Part shown: positions 9,177 to 21,890 of the stretch, one piece after another
Numbering within the stretch: the stretch's first letter is position 1
Layout of the letters: the number at the start of each line of letters is the position of its first letter
NCBI RefSeq assembly: GCF_011601265.1
Contig: NZ_JAAOLX010000003.1
Coordinates: 310,001 to 374,000, forward strand
Length of the DNA: 64,000 nucleotides
Source of the DNA: Iodobacter violaceini
GTDB taxonomy: Bacteria; Pseudomonadota; Gammaproteobacteria; Burkholderiales; Chitinibacteraceae
Reading direction: 5' to 3'
Notes under the pieces: model-generated
Database searches by the model: none
What the model was told of the DNA's origin: nothing
The model's input: only the letters and a program-made list of their open reading frames with translations
Position numbers and translations under genes: made by a program

Positions 9177-10310
9177 ATGGACAAGATGAATATACTGTTT
9201 TCCGCACAAGGAATGATCCCCCCATTAACGGGAATAGGCCGCTATGCAACCAGCTTGTCCAGAGCAATGCAGCAGTTTGAAACAGATATTGATCTTGATT
9301 ACTACCAGTTTGGCCGTGTAAGTAAGAAAACAAACAATGAATTTTTGCTTTCCAAAATAAGGAATATGGTTAATCGCTTCCCCGCGCTTAAATCGTATCT
9401 CAGGAAAAAATATCACGCCAATCGCGGCGCTCACACCATTAAAGCAAAAAACTATATTTATCATGAGCCCAATTATATTCCTACCGTACTGCAATACCCC
9501 TACTTGGTAACAGTACATGATTTATCCCATATTATTAACCCGGAATGGCATCCCATTGAAAGAGTCCGCTTTTTAAGTGAACATTTACCGCTCACTTTAG
9601 AAAAAGCAGATGCAATTTTTGTTGTCTCAAAATCAGTAAAAAAAGAACTGATACACTGGATGCCGGAAGTAAGTCATAAATTGCATATTACCTATAACGG
9701 CGTAGACCACAGCAAATTTTCTACTGAATCATATAATATAAACATTCTGGATAAATATCATTTACCCAGTAAAGAATATTTTTTATTTTTGGGCACAATC
9801 GAGCCAAGAAAAAAAATAGAAGATTTACTTACTGCATATCAAATGCTGGTGCAAAATAAAAAAACATCGCTCCCCCTCATTATTGTCGGAGGTGTTGGAT
9901 GGAAATGCGAAGAAATTTTAGACCGGATAAAGCACAGCAAAAATGTGCGCTGGCTGCAATATGTACCAGAAAAAGATCTGCCTGCGATATTAGCCGGGGC
10001 ACGGTGTATGGTTTATCCATCTGCTTATGAAGGGTTTGGTTTGCCCGTATTAGAAGCCATGAGCACAGGCACACCTGTCATTACAACGGCAGGAGGTGCG
10101 ATTGGTGAAATTGGCGGCTTAGCCCCTTTCTATTTTAATAATGGTGATATAGAGGGTCTCGCCGAGCATATGACCAACCTTGCCTTATCACCCGAATGCG
10201 CCTGTGATCATATTACCGAGGGTTTAATCAGATCGAGTTATTTTACATGGGACAGATGTGCATCCAGAACATTAAGCACTTATAGGGATGTATGGACCAA
10301 TCATTATTAA
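9177..10310 (+). CDS. GT4-family glycosyltransferase
   Basis: 377 residues. It resembles mannosyltransferase-type GT4 enzymes: MIPPLTGIGRYATSLSRAM at the N-terminus, VTVHDLSHIINPEWHP, FLFLGTIEPRKKIEDLLTAY, and the E-x7-E motif in PSAYEGFGLPVLEAMSTGTP. This layout is common among WbdB/WbdC-like enzymes of ABC-transporter-dependent O-antigen clusters, which would fit the Wzm/Wzt genes just downstream. An ATG at 9186 is an alternative start. The 3' end overlaps the VanZ-like gene by 19 nt, so translational coupling is likely. Confidence 0.85.
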   Translation: MDKMNILFSAQGMIPPLTGIGRYATSLSRAMQQFETDIDLDYYQFGRVSKKTNNEFLLSKIRNMVNRFPALKSYLRKKYHANRGAHTIKAKNYIYHEPNYIPTVLQYPYLVTVHDLSHIINPEWHPIERVRFLSEHLPLTLEKADAIFVVSKSVKKELIHWMPEVSHKLHITYNGVDHSKFSTESYNINILDKYHLPSKEYFLFLGTIEPRKKIEDLLTAYQMLVQNKKTSLPLIIVGGVGWKCEEILDRIKHSKNVRWLQYVPEKDLPAILAGARCMVYPSAYEGFGLPVLEAMSTGTPVITTAGGAIGEIGGLAPFYFNNGDIEGLAEHMTNLALSPECACDHITEGLIRSSYFTWDRCASRTLSTYRDVWTNHY

Positions 10311-10610
10311 TCTGCCTGCTGATTGCAAGTACTGTTCTGCTTATTATTGCAGGGTCTTTTTATAATCTGCAGAAATATATCCCCATACAAAATGATAAAG
10401 TTATCCACTTTTTTGCCTATTTTATTCTGAGCTCTTTATTAACTCCTTATATCAGCAGCATAAATATTTTTATATTGCTGTTCATTATGGGAGGAAGCAT
10501 CGAAGTCATTCAGCCATTAGCAGGCAGAAAATGTTGTGTCTATGATCAATTAGCCAATACCTCAGGGATTATTTCTTCTATCCTGTTAATCCATCTTTGG
10601 GGATTCTTTT

Positions 10611-10624
<14 letters not shown>
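10292..10624 (+). CDS. VanZ-like small membrane protein
   Basis: 110 residues with about three or four hydrophobic helices. Conserved VanZ-type features are visible: DKVIHFFAYFILSSLL after the first helix and GGSIEVIQPLAGRKCCVYD in the middle. The family's biochemical role is unknown; members often occur in polysaccharide or teicoplanin-resistance loci. It overlaps the genes on both sides (19 nt upstream, 14 nt downstream), so it is co-translated with a glycosyltransferase and the exporter permease. Confidence 0.75.
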
Positions 10625-14187
<3,563 letters not shown>

Positions 14188-14239
14188 GCAAATGGAATAC
14201 AGAGTGAAATCAAATTAAATCAGCTGCAAGGAGTATTCA

Positions 14240-15262
14240 ATGCGTGTAATGCTTGCTGCAAATATAACCCCGTTTTTGCATGGCGGTGCTGATTACCATA
14301 TCCAGGGCACAGCAAATGCATTAGTTGCAGCAGGCTGCCATGTAGAAATACTCAGGCTGCCTTTTACCTTTACTCCAGAACAATCCATTCTGGATTTAAT
14401 GCAGTGGTGCAAAAAATTAGATTTAAATCAGCCCAATGGCTACCGGATTGACCGGCTGATCAGCCTGCAATTTCCATGTTATGGCATACAGCATAATAAG
14501 CACACCGCCTGGATTATGCATCAGCACAGGGCCGTATATGAGTTATATGAAGAAAACAAAACCGCTTCAGCGCCTTTTAAATATGCAATCGGGCAGTTTG
14601 ATCAGGAATCGTTAAAACAATGCCACCAGCTTTTTGCTAATTCCAAACGCGTGGCAGAGCGGCTTTATCAATATAATGATTTAAATGCCAGCGCTCTTTA
14701 CCATCCTCCGCCCGCATATCAGGCTTTTCATCCGGCTGAAAATCTGGGCTATATTTTTTGCCCTAGCCGGATTGAAACACTAAAGCGCCAGGATTTATTA
14801 ATCAAAGCACTTGCACTGGCTCCCAAATCTTTACCTGTTGTGATTGCAGGTGCTGGCGGGCAATCAGAATCGTTAAAACAATTAATTAATCAGCTGGGTT
14901 TAAATGAAAGAGTAAGAATGCTGGGAGCAATCAGTGAAGCACAAAAAATAGCCTATTACGCCCACTGTAGTGCTGTTTTCTTTGCTCCATTTGATGAAGA
15001 CTATGGCTATATCACCCACGAAGCCATGCTCTCCGGCAAGCCGGTTATCAGTTGTACAGATTCAGGCGGCCCTTTAGAATTTATTGAGCATGAGCATACA
15101 GGTTGGATTATTCCGCCCTCACCCGAAAGCATTGCCACAGTATTAAACTGGATCAGCCAATATCCCAATAAAGCAGAAGAAATGGGCAAGGCAGCAAAAG
15201 CAGCATGGCCCAAATTTGGAATAAGCTGGGATAAGGTAGTCAGCCAATTATTGGAGACCTAA
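14240..15262 (+). CDS. GT4-family glycosyltransferase
   Basis: 340 residues with an AAGGAG ribosome site. N-terminal ITPFLHGGADYHIQGTANAL, central YIFCPSRIETLKRQDLLIKA and C-terminal DEDYGYITHEAMLSGKPVI with the E-x7-E-like motif, then CTDSGGPLEFIEHEHTGWI. It is clearly paralogous to the N-terminal half of the next protein (shared FxPF...D(F/Y)G(Y/L)I, SCTDSGG and GWII/GFII blocks), suggesting a local duplication. Stop codon abuts the TTG start of the next gene. Donor unknown. Confidence 0.85.
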   Translation: MRVMLAANITPFLHGGADYHIQGTANALVAAGCHVEILRLPFTFTPEQSILDLMQWCKKLDLNQPNGYRIDRLISLQFPCYGIQHNKHTAWIMHQHRAVYELYEENKTASAPFKYAIGQFDQESLKQCHQLFANSKRVAERLYQYNDLNASALYHPPPAYQAFHPAENLGYIFCPSRIETLKRQDLLIKALALAPKSLPVVIAGAGGQSESLKQLINQLGLNERVRMLGAISEAQKIAYYAHCSAVFFAPFDEDYGYITHEAMLSGKPVISCTDSGGPLEFIEHEHTGWIIPPSPESIATVLNWISQYPNKAEEMGKAAKAAWPKFGISWDKVVSQLLET

Positions 15263-17689
15263 TTGAAAGTTGTGATTATTGCACCCAGCGGAGTACCCTT
15301 TATTTGGGGCGGCGCAGAAAACATCTGGAAAGGCCTGTGGCTGACATTAAACCAGCAGGAAAACATAACGGCAGAGCTGATTAAATTGCCCAGCCCGGAG
15401 CATGACTTTTGGGCCATTATTCAAAGCTATCAGAACTTTGCTGAGCTGGATCTGAATCATTTTGATTTAGTCATCAGCACTAAATACCCGGCATGGATGG
15501 TTTCCCACCCCCGGCATATTCTATTTATGCAGCATACACTGCGCGGTTTATACGATACTTATCCCGCACATTTAACAAAAAATATTGACCATTTAGCACA
15601 AAAATTACCTGCTCTATGCCAACTGCTAAGTATAAATAAACCAAGCAGAACCCATCTTGCCGAATGCTTTGCAGAATTAAAACGCATCAAAGAATTACAA
15701 ATACTAAGCCTGCAAGATATTGCTCTGCCCGGCCCGCTGTTACGTGCGATTATTCATTTTTTTGATGCTGTCGCCTTGGCTCCCGGACAAATTCTTCGCT
15801 ATACAGCGATTGCCAATGAAGTTGCTAATCGCAAAGAATATTTTCCTGAAGGTATTAAACCTGATGTGCTTTACCATCCAAGCTCATTGCCCCAGGCTGG
15901 TGTCATAGCCGATGCGCACATCCCACCAGCCATTTTTACCGCCAGCCGCCTTGATGCACCCAAGCGAATTGATCTGCTGATTAAAGCCTATTGCAAATCA
16001 GGAGTTAAAACGCCTTTAAGAATTGCAGGCACAGGCCCACAAAGCAATGAATTACAAAAACTGATCCCCCCCGATGCTGCAATTACCCTGCTTGGGCATA
16101 TATCCGAGCAGCAATTAGCACAAGAATATGCCAATGCACTTTTTGTGCCTTTTATTCCCGAGCACGAAGACTTTGGCCTGATCAGCTATGAGGCCATGAT
16201 TGCAGGCAAAGCGGTATTAAGCTGCACAGATAGCGGAGGTGCCACAGAATTAATCAGGCACATGGAAAATGGCTTTATTATAAAACCAGACTGTGATGAG
16301 ATAGCAAAAGCAATTAAACAACTCTGCGATAATCCTTCACTTAGCTATCAGCTTGGCCAGCAAGCATATAACACTGTAAAAGATATAAACTGGCCTGCAT
16401 TAGTAAAAGAGCTTTTAAATAAAAACACACAATATCAGCCCAGAATATTGGTACTGAATACCTACCCCATCTATCCCGTTGTCAGTGGCGGGCAGGCAAG
16501 GCTTTATCATCTGTATTCAGAGCTATCAATGCTTGGCTATTCGGTAGAAATACTTAATTTAGACTTCAATACCAAAGTCATTAAAAGCAGAAACTTAAAT
16601 GAGCACTTTGTTGAAGTCTTAATACCGGTAGGTGATGAGTTTAGAAAGAAATTAAGCACTGAAGAAAAAAGATTAAATATATCCTGCGTTGATTGGCTGG
16701 CCGCCGCACATCCTGAGTTATTACCAGAATGGCAAGCCGAGATTAAACGCCGTGCCCCATGGGCTAGCCTTGTGATCTGCAGCCATCCTTATGCATATCC
16801 GGCAATGATACAGGCTGGCGTGAAGCAATGGCTCTATGAAGCACATAATGTAGAAGCCGACCTTAAAGCGCAAATATATCAGCAGCACCCTAATGAAGCG
16901 CAAAAAATCAAAGAATTAGAATCCCAATGCGCCATAGGCGCACAGCATATAATTTGCTGCAGCAATGAAGACAGCCTGCGTATGCAAGCCCTGTATCAAA
17001 TCCCTGATCATCAGTTCAGCATCATTGCCAATGGCGCTGACACCCAAAATATTAAGTACCTGGACCAGGCTGGCCGCAAAGAAATACGCATACAAATGGG
17101 GCTGGAGCCCAAAAATAATATATCGCTTTTTATGGGCAGCAATCACGGCCCTAATATAGAAGCAGCAGAGCAAATACTGATCGCCGCAGAGCAGGATTTA
17201 TCGCTGCAATATATTATTCTGGGCAGCGTAGCAGATGCTTTTAAGAAAAAAAACATCCCGGAAAATGTAAGATTTTTAGGAGTGGTAAGCCAGGCAGAAA
17301 AACAACTCTGGCTTAAAATTGCCTCGACTGCATTAAACCCAATGCTAAATGGATCCGGATCCAATTTAAAACTAATTGAATATGCAGCAGCCGGCCTGCC
17401 AATTATCAGTACAGAATTTGGCGTGAGGGGAACGAGATTTGAGGCGGGGGTGCATTATATAAAAACAACAAATTTGACTGAAACAATAAAAAATACACTA
17501 AATATAGAAGATATAAAATTAGATCAAATAACAAGAAAGACTGCTGAATATATAAAAAACGAACTATGCTGGCAAAGCTTGGCTAAAAACTACAAAAAAG
17601 AAATTACAAAAGGTATGCACGTAATAAAAACCAAAGAGGAAAGCATCTTGCCTTCCCCTCCCCTTCCAATATCAAGCTTGCTATACTAG
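15263..17689 (+). CDS. Two-domain glycosyltransferase (GT4-GT4 fusion)
   Basis: 808 residues, about twice a normal GT4 enzyme. The first module (~1-390) has PSGVPFIWGGAENIWKGL, FTASRLDAPKRIDLLIKAY and HEDFGLISYEAMIAGKAVL. The second (~392-770) starts again with ILVLNTYPIYPVVSGGQARL and ends with FMGSNHGPNIEAAEQIL and LNPMLNGSGSNLKLIEYAAA, so it has its own donor-binding half. A fused pair may add two successive sugars, as in other bifunctional polymerising GTs of ABC-dependent O-antigens; that is inference. Starts with TTG directly after the previous stop, and its 3' end overlaps the convergent WecA-like gene by 4 nt. Last gene of the plus operon. Confidence 0.85.
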   Translation: MKVVIIAPSGVPFIWGGAENIWKGLWLTLNQQENITAELIKLPSPEHDFWAIIQSYQNFAELDLNHFDLVISTKYPAWMVSHPRHILFMQHTLRGLYDTYPAHLTKNIDHLAQKLPALCQLLSINKPSRTHLAECFAELKRIKELQILSLQDIALPGPLLRAIIHFFDAVALAPGQILRYTAIANEVANRKEYFPEGIKPDVLYHPSSLPQAGVIADAHIPPAIFTASRLDAPKRIDLLIKAYCKSGVKTPLRIAGTGPQSNELQKLIPPDAAITLLGHISEQQLAQEYANALFVPFIPEHEDFGLISYEAMIAGKAVLSCTDSGGATELIRHMENGFIIKPDCDEIAKAIKQLCDNPSLSYQLGQQAYNTVKDINWPALVKELLNKNTQYQPRILVLNTYPIYPVVSGGQARLYHLYSELSMLGYSVEILNLDFNTKVIKSRNLNEHFVEVLIPVGDEFRKKLSTEEKRLNISCVDWLAAAHPELLPEWQAEIKRRAPWASLVICSHPYAYPAMIQAGVKQWLYEAHNVEADLKAQIYQQHPNEAQKIKELESQCAIGAQHIICCSNEDSLRMQALYQIPDHQFSIIANGADTQNIKYLDQAGRKEIRIQMGLEPKNNISLFMGSNHGPNIEAAEQILIAAEQDLSLQYIILGSVADAFKKKNIPENVRFLGVVSQAEKQLWLKIASTALNPMLNGSGSNLKLIEYAAAGLPIISTEFGVRGTRFEAGVHYIKTTNLTETIKNTLNIEDIKLDQITRKTAEYIKNELCWQSLAKNYKKEITKGMHVIKTKEESILPSPPLPISSLLY

Positions 17690-18783
17690 CTGTCTTTGTT
17701 AATGACCATCCATTGTGGGATTTTAAAATTAACAATCATTTTATACAGCAAAATATAACTGGCAATAAACAACAAAACAAAACCTAATAATATATATGGA
17801 CTTTCCCAAAAAACAACGGCTGGAATAGCTGCAAAAGATGATAGAGCCCATAAATAAGGTGCCGTTAAAGCATTGCGTTGCACCTTATACCGCGCCACAT
17901 CCTCACCCAATTGCAAACGCACTACACGTTTATAAATCAGCGTATGCAAATGAATACCATCCGGCAGGCCAGGTGAAACACCCTTCACAAATTTACGACG
18001 ATAAATAGTGAACAGCGTTTCAAATACCGGATAAATACAGAGCAAAAATGGAAACCAGATAGAAACATTAGGATGCCGTGCCATTAACAACACTGACAAC
18101 TCAGCAATCATAAAGCCAACAAAATACGCCCCGCCATCCCCCAAAAAGATTAAACCCCGTGGGTAATTCCAGAGCAAAAACCCAAGACAGGCGCCAATCA
18201 TGCCCATATTGGCAATCACTAAAAACCAGTCATTTAAAGCAAAAGAAACATAGCCCAGACCAGCAAAAATCATCATCGCCACAACGGCAGACAGGCCATT
18301 AAAACCATCAATAATATTAAAAGCATTTGCCACGCCCGCCACTGCAAACATGGTAAAAAACAATGAAACAACAGTAAACTGCATAATCAGATCAATATAA
18401 GGCACATCTAAACGAACAATTCCCGCGCCCAATAGAAAATACCCTAATAATGCCGCCAGCATGGTTAAGCCCAGCCGCATTAACACCCCTACCTTTTTAG
18501 TCAAATCCTCAATTAATCCACCTAAAAAAGCAGGTAAACTAGCCACAATCAGCAAAGCAAATTGCGTAAACCACTGTGTTTCCTTAACCGCCCCAGCCAA
18601 TAAAACCGCCAGCATCCCCATCATGATAGAAAGCCCACCAATCCGCGGCACAGAATGCGCATGAAACTTCTGCACCCCACCTAAATCATGGTCACCTGAG
18701 ATATGGCTATGCAAGTGATCAAAACGGATCACGAGCATGGTGACGATGACAGAGGTGAGGAATGCGAGGATGAGATAGAGCAT
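17686..18783 (-). CDS. WecA/MraY-like polyprenyl-phosphate sugar-1-phosphate transferase
   Basis: 365 residues, roughly ten membrane helices. Characteristic cytoplasmic-loop motifs are FHAHSVPRIGGLSIMMGM, NAFNIIDGFNGLSAVV (the NxxxxxDGxNGL catalytic aspartate motif) and LLWNYPRGLIFLGDGGAYF. These enzymes load undecaprenyl phosphate with a HexNAc-1-phosphate and so begin O-antigen, common-antigen or capsule units. As the only initiating transferase visible it may serve one or both polysaccharides here. Last gene of the long minus-strand cluster; its end overlaps the convergent glycosyltransferase by 4 nt with no terminator between. Confidence 0.9.
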   Translation of the reverse strand: MLYLILAFLTSVIVTMLVIRFDHLHSHISGDHDLGGVQKFHAHSVPRIGGLSIMMGMLAVLLAGAVKETQWFTQFALLIVASLPAFLGGLIEDLTKKVGVLMRLGLTMLAALLGYFLLGAGIVRLDVPYIDLIMQFTVVSLFFTMFAVAGVANAFNIIDGFNGLSAVVAMMIFAGLGYVSFALNDWFLVIANMGMIGACLGFLLWNYPRGLIFLGDGGAYFVGFMIAELSVLLMARHPNVSIWFPFLLCIYPVFETLFTIYRRKFVKGVSPGLPDGIHLHTLIYKRVVRLQLGEDVARYKVQRNALTAPYLWALSSFAAIPAVVFWESPYILLGFVLLFIASYILLYKMIVNFKIPQWMVINKDS

Positions 18784-18820
18784 GGGGGACCTAGTGAGAA
18801 CGATTTAAAAATTTCAAACT

Positions 18821-19735
18821 CTAAAGAGCAATAACATATACTAAAAAAGCTAATTGATCACGAAATCGTCGTCTACATGATGAGGTACTTTTTAATAATT
18901 TAATTTTATTCATAAAAGTTGGATTACGAATCCAACAAGCGGGTTGGGAATCAGCCATATCAATAACAGATGCAATTAATAAAATTTGCTTTGAATACCA
19001 ACCATTTAACATTTTTGCAAGCCTTACTTTTGCAGCTGCAACCCCGTTATTTACACCAACAACATTATTAGAGTGCTGCCTATAATTCATACTCGGCACA
19101 GGGTCAATAAACCATTTCAAGTTATGACTACGTATCCAAGCATAGATAAGCCAATCATGAAGTTCAATTCTTTTTACTGCCGCTAAGTTTTTATTGATTG
19201 CTTGAGCTAACATCTTAACTACATTAGATTGGAGAACATATGTACATCCAGGCCCTGCTGCCTCAAAGAAATAATCCCATTTCTTTAGAGGCTGGGCTTT
19301 ATTAATTAATACTTCATTTCCATCAGGCCAAAAAGCCGTTACATTACTAGAATATGCATTGCAGCTATACTCTTCAATTGCATTTACTGCACGTATCAAC
19401 TTGTCTTCAAACCAAATATCATCCTGATCACAAAAAGCTACATAATCGAATTTTTCTAATGAAACATCATTAATCAATCTAAAAAAATTAGCACCAGCAC
19501 TTCCAAACTTTGTAGTTCGTGACAGCAATTTTATATTTTGTGACCGGTTATTTTGTAACCACTCCCAAGTTCCATCTATCGAAAAATCATCACTAACAAA
19601 AATTGTTACATCGACACATACCTGCTTAACAATTGAATCAATTTGATTTTCAATGTACTTCATCCCATTAAAGGAAGCCAACAAAACAGCAAAACGAGGA
19701 AGATTATTAGTGAAACCATGTGTTTTTTTATGCAA
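18821..19735 (-). CDS. GT2-family glycosyltransferase, rhamnosyltransferase-like
   Basis: 304 residues, GT-A fold. FAVLLASFNGMKYIENQIDS, the DD motif in IFVSDDFSIDGTWEWL, FCDQDDIWFEDKLIRAV and MNYRQHSNNVVGVN are the pattern of putative rhamnosyltransferases, which fits dTDP-rhamnose genes in the same cluster. The best start is TTG at 19735 (the first ATG falls inside the fold). Base composition is markedly AT-rich, as for its upstream neighbours. Confidence 0.8.
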   Translation of the reverse strand: MHKKTHGFTNNLPRFAVLLASFNGMKYIENQIDSIVKQVCVDVTIFVSDDFSIDGTWEWLQNNRSQNIKLLSRTTKFGSAGANFFRLINDVSLEKFDYVAFCDQDDIWFEDKLIRAVNAIEEYSCNAYSSNVTAFWPDGNEVLINKAQPLKKWDYFFEAAGPGCTYVLQSNVVKMLAQAINKNLAAVKRIELHDWLIYAWIRSHNLKWFIDPVPSMNYRQHSNNVVGVNNGVAAAKVRLAKMLNGWYSKQILLIASVIDMADSQPACWIRNPTFMNKIKLLKSTSSCRRRFRDQLAFLVYVIAL

Positions 19736-19757
19736 TTTATTAATCCTACTATATAAA

Positions 19758-20816
19758 TCAAGCTCTTAAATATAAATCACTATATTTTTTCGACATTTCA
19801 GCAGCTGAGAACACACAAGAATTAAGAACAACATGGTTATCTAAAAAAAGGTTGCTAACATTTAATTTAATAAGCACATCATTTGAAAATATAGCAACGG
19901 AACCTTTTGATGCCATCTCTAAAATTTCCTTATGTGGCGGTATATCACTTAATATCAATTTGGCACCACAAGAATAAGCCTCCATTACAGCCAAAGGAAG
20001 TCCCTCAGAGAAGGATGCTGAGGCAAAATAATCAGCAACTTTATATAAATCCAAACATGAATCAAGTTGACCCAAAAAAACATATCTCGCATCATTTAAT
20101 ACAATTTTTTTGCACTCATTTAATAAAGGGCCATCCCCAACAAAGATAAAAACATCATTTTCGTTCAACTGAACACTTCTTAATAAAAAGTCAACATTTT
20201 TCCGTCTAATAAAGCTACCACAATACAAATAAACTAAGCCACTATTCTTAATATGATACTTACTCTTGATTAAAATTTTTTCTTCAGGGCTAGCAGAAGT
20301 ATAGACTTTCTGATTAACGCCATTTGAGATAACAGTATTTTTAATATGCCAACTATCAAGAACATTTCCAACGGACTTTGAGCAAGCAACTCTATTTTTA
20401 ATAAAAGCAAACGCAATCATTTGTAATATAAAAACCAACCCGCCTTTAAGAGGCCCAAACAAAGGTATAAAATCTGCCAGCAAACAGTTATGTACGGTAG
20501 TAAATTTTTTAACTTTACTAAAGCTAAATGCCGAGCATAAATCAGCTGGAGTGCCGTGAGAGTGAATTATATTAACTCCCATTTTATTAATATACTGCCT
20601 CAATGAATAAGCCTTAGTTATTAAACTCTCACCATCGAGAATAATAACCTTAACCCCAAACTCCAAAAATTCATCAACAATATTTTTATCAATTTTATTC
20701 GACAAACAAAAAACAAAAAAAGACACATCGCTGTGCTTACAAGAGAATTGAGCGCGAATAACATTCACGGGACCTCTGTTCTCCAGCGCAGAAACAACCA
20801 CCCCGACTTTTATCAC
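19758..20816 (-). CDS. GT4-family glycosyltransferase
   Basis: 352 residues, starting with GTG at 20816 four bases after the stop of the polymerase-like gene. VVVSALENRGPVNVIRAQF, INIIHSHGTPADL-type donor-cleft sequence (NIIHSHGTPADLCSAF), LVYLYCGSFIRRKNVDFLL and SFSEGLPLAVMEAYSCGA with the E-x7-E motif identify a retaining GT4 enzyme. AT-rich; donor unknown. Confidence 0.83.
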   Translation of the reverse strand: MIKVGVVVSALENRGPVNVIRAQFSCKHSDVSFFVFCLSNKIDKNIVDEFLEFGVKVIILDGESLITKAYSLRQYINKMGVNIIHSHGTPADLCSAFSFSKVKKFTTVHNCLLADFIPLFGPLKGGLVFILQMIAFAFIKNRVACSKSVGNVLDSWHIKNTVISNGVNQKVYTSASPEEKILIKSKYHIKNSGLVYLYCGSFIRRKNVDFLLRSVQLNENDVFIFVGDGPLLNECKKIVLNDARYVFLGQLDSCLDLYKVADYFASASFSEGLPLAVMEAYSCGAKLILSDIPPHKEILEMASKGSVAIFSNDVLIKLNVSNLFLDNHVVLNSCVFSAAEMSKKYSDLYLRA

Positions 20817-20819
20817 AGA

Positions 20820-21890
20820 TCATCCTTTCAACAAAATAAGCTGATAGCCCTGATGAGACTCATTAACATACAAATTTAAAGTTAACTGCATTAATGACAG
20901 CAATACAACTAACAAAACTGCTGAAAATTTTCTATTTTTATACAGGAACGCCCAGGAAATCAACATAATTTCCCCAAAAAATAGAAATGTTGAAATTCTT
21001 CCTGCAATAATGGCAAAATCACTAAATAGCAACATAAAAATGAGGCCACTAGCATAGATATTACGAATCACATACAAAGAATCACCAAGCTGGGTTCGAT
21101 CAAAATTCCTCAAAAAATATAAAACAATAACCGCTTTCCATACCACAGGATTTGTAAATGTAGACAAATGATAATTATACAAATCCCATTCAACATAATT
21201 TGCAACAGCTTGTGGTAATAAACCAACATTTGTCAAAAGGTGAATCAGAGGTTTAGCTACTCCAACATTACTTGCAAGTAAAGAGACACCAAAGATTAAT
21301 AAAAATACATCCCATTTAAACACCGTCTTTCTTAACAAGAGATAAAATGGAATAATAATAATAGCCCCGCTATGAAACAAAGTTGAAAATAAAATAAATA
21401 CAACCCTTTTCCACACGGAAATTGATATTGAAAAAGAAAATAAAACAATAGCAACCGCCAAAGCAGCTCTAATCTGAATCATTTCCCTTAATAAGAAAAC
21501 GTGGCTAAAGTAAAAAAGCAGAGAAAGCACAGGGTTATAACTTAATTTTTTAGCAGATAAAACAACTAAAGAAACAGAAACTAAAGCACATAGAAAGACA
21601 AATGACTCAAACCCTAGGCCTAAGCTTTTAACAATAGAGCCAAAAAATAAAAAGCCAATCTCTCCATGAATATCTGTTGTGGTAGATAACGAAAAAGTAT
21701 TTATATAAGGTATTTCATTAAAAATATCTGCGTACACAGCATAATCTGCGTCTACGCTCCTTAAACCTGCAAAAAAAGATAGTAGCAGAAAAATAAGGGC
21801 AAGGTAAAAATTCGTATACTTCTTATCTAAATTTACGAGGCAAGCTAATACACATAAATATATAAATGGCACAAAAAAAAGCCAAAGCAT
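20820..21890 (-). CDS. wzy: EpsG-type polysaccharide polymerase (Wzy-like)
   Basis: 356 residues with about ten to twelve hydrophobic helices. FFAGLRSVDADYAVYADIF followed by GEIGFLFFGSIVKSLG is the EpsG/Wzy signature (R..D..Y.. then E.GF). Sequence LREMIQIRAALAVAIVLFSF also matches the family's conserved helix (R..iA). It would polymerise flipped repeat units on the periplasmic side, working with the Wzx and Wzz of this cluster. Wzy proteins are poorly conserved, so the assignment rests on topology, motif and context. Very AT-rich. Confidence 0.75.
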   Translation of the reverse strand: MLWLFFVPFIYLCVLACLVNLDKKYTNFYLALIFLLLSFFAGLRSVDADYAVYADIFNEIPYINTFSLSTTTDIHGEIGFLFFGSIVKSLGLGFESFVFLCALVSVSLVVLSAKKLSYNPVLSLLFYFSHVFLLREMIQIRAALAVAIVLFSFSISISVWKRVVFILFSTLFHSGAIIIIPFYLLLRKTVFKWDVFLLIFGVSLLASNVGVAKPLIHLLTNVGLLPQAVANYVEWDLYNYHLSTFTNPVVWKAVIVLYFLRNFDRTQLGDSLYVIRNIYASGLIFMLLFSDFAIIAGRISTFLFFGEIMLISWAFLYKNRKFSAVLLVVLLSLMQLTLNLYVNESHQGYQLILLKG

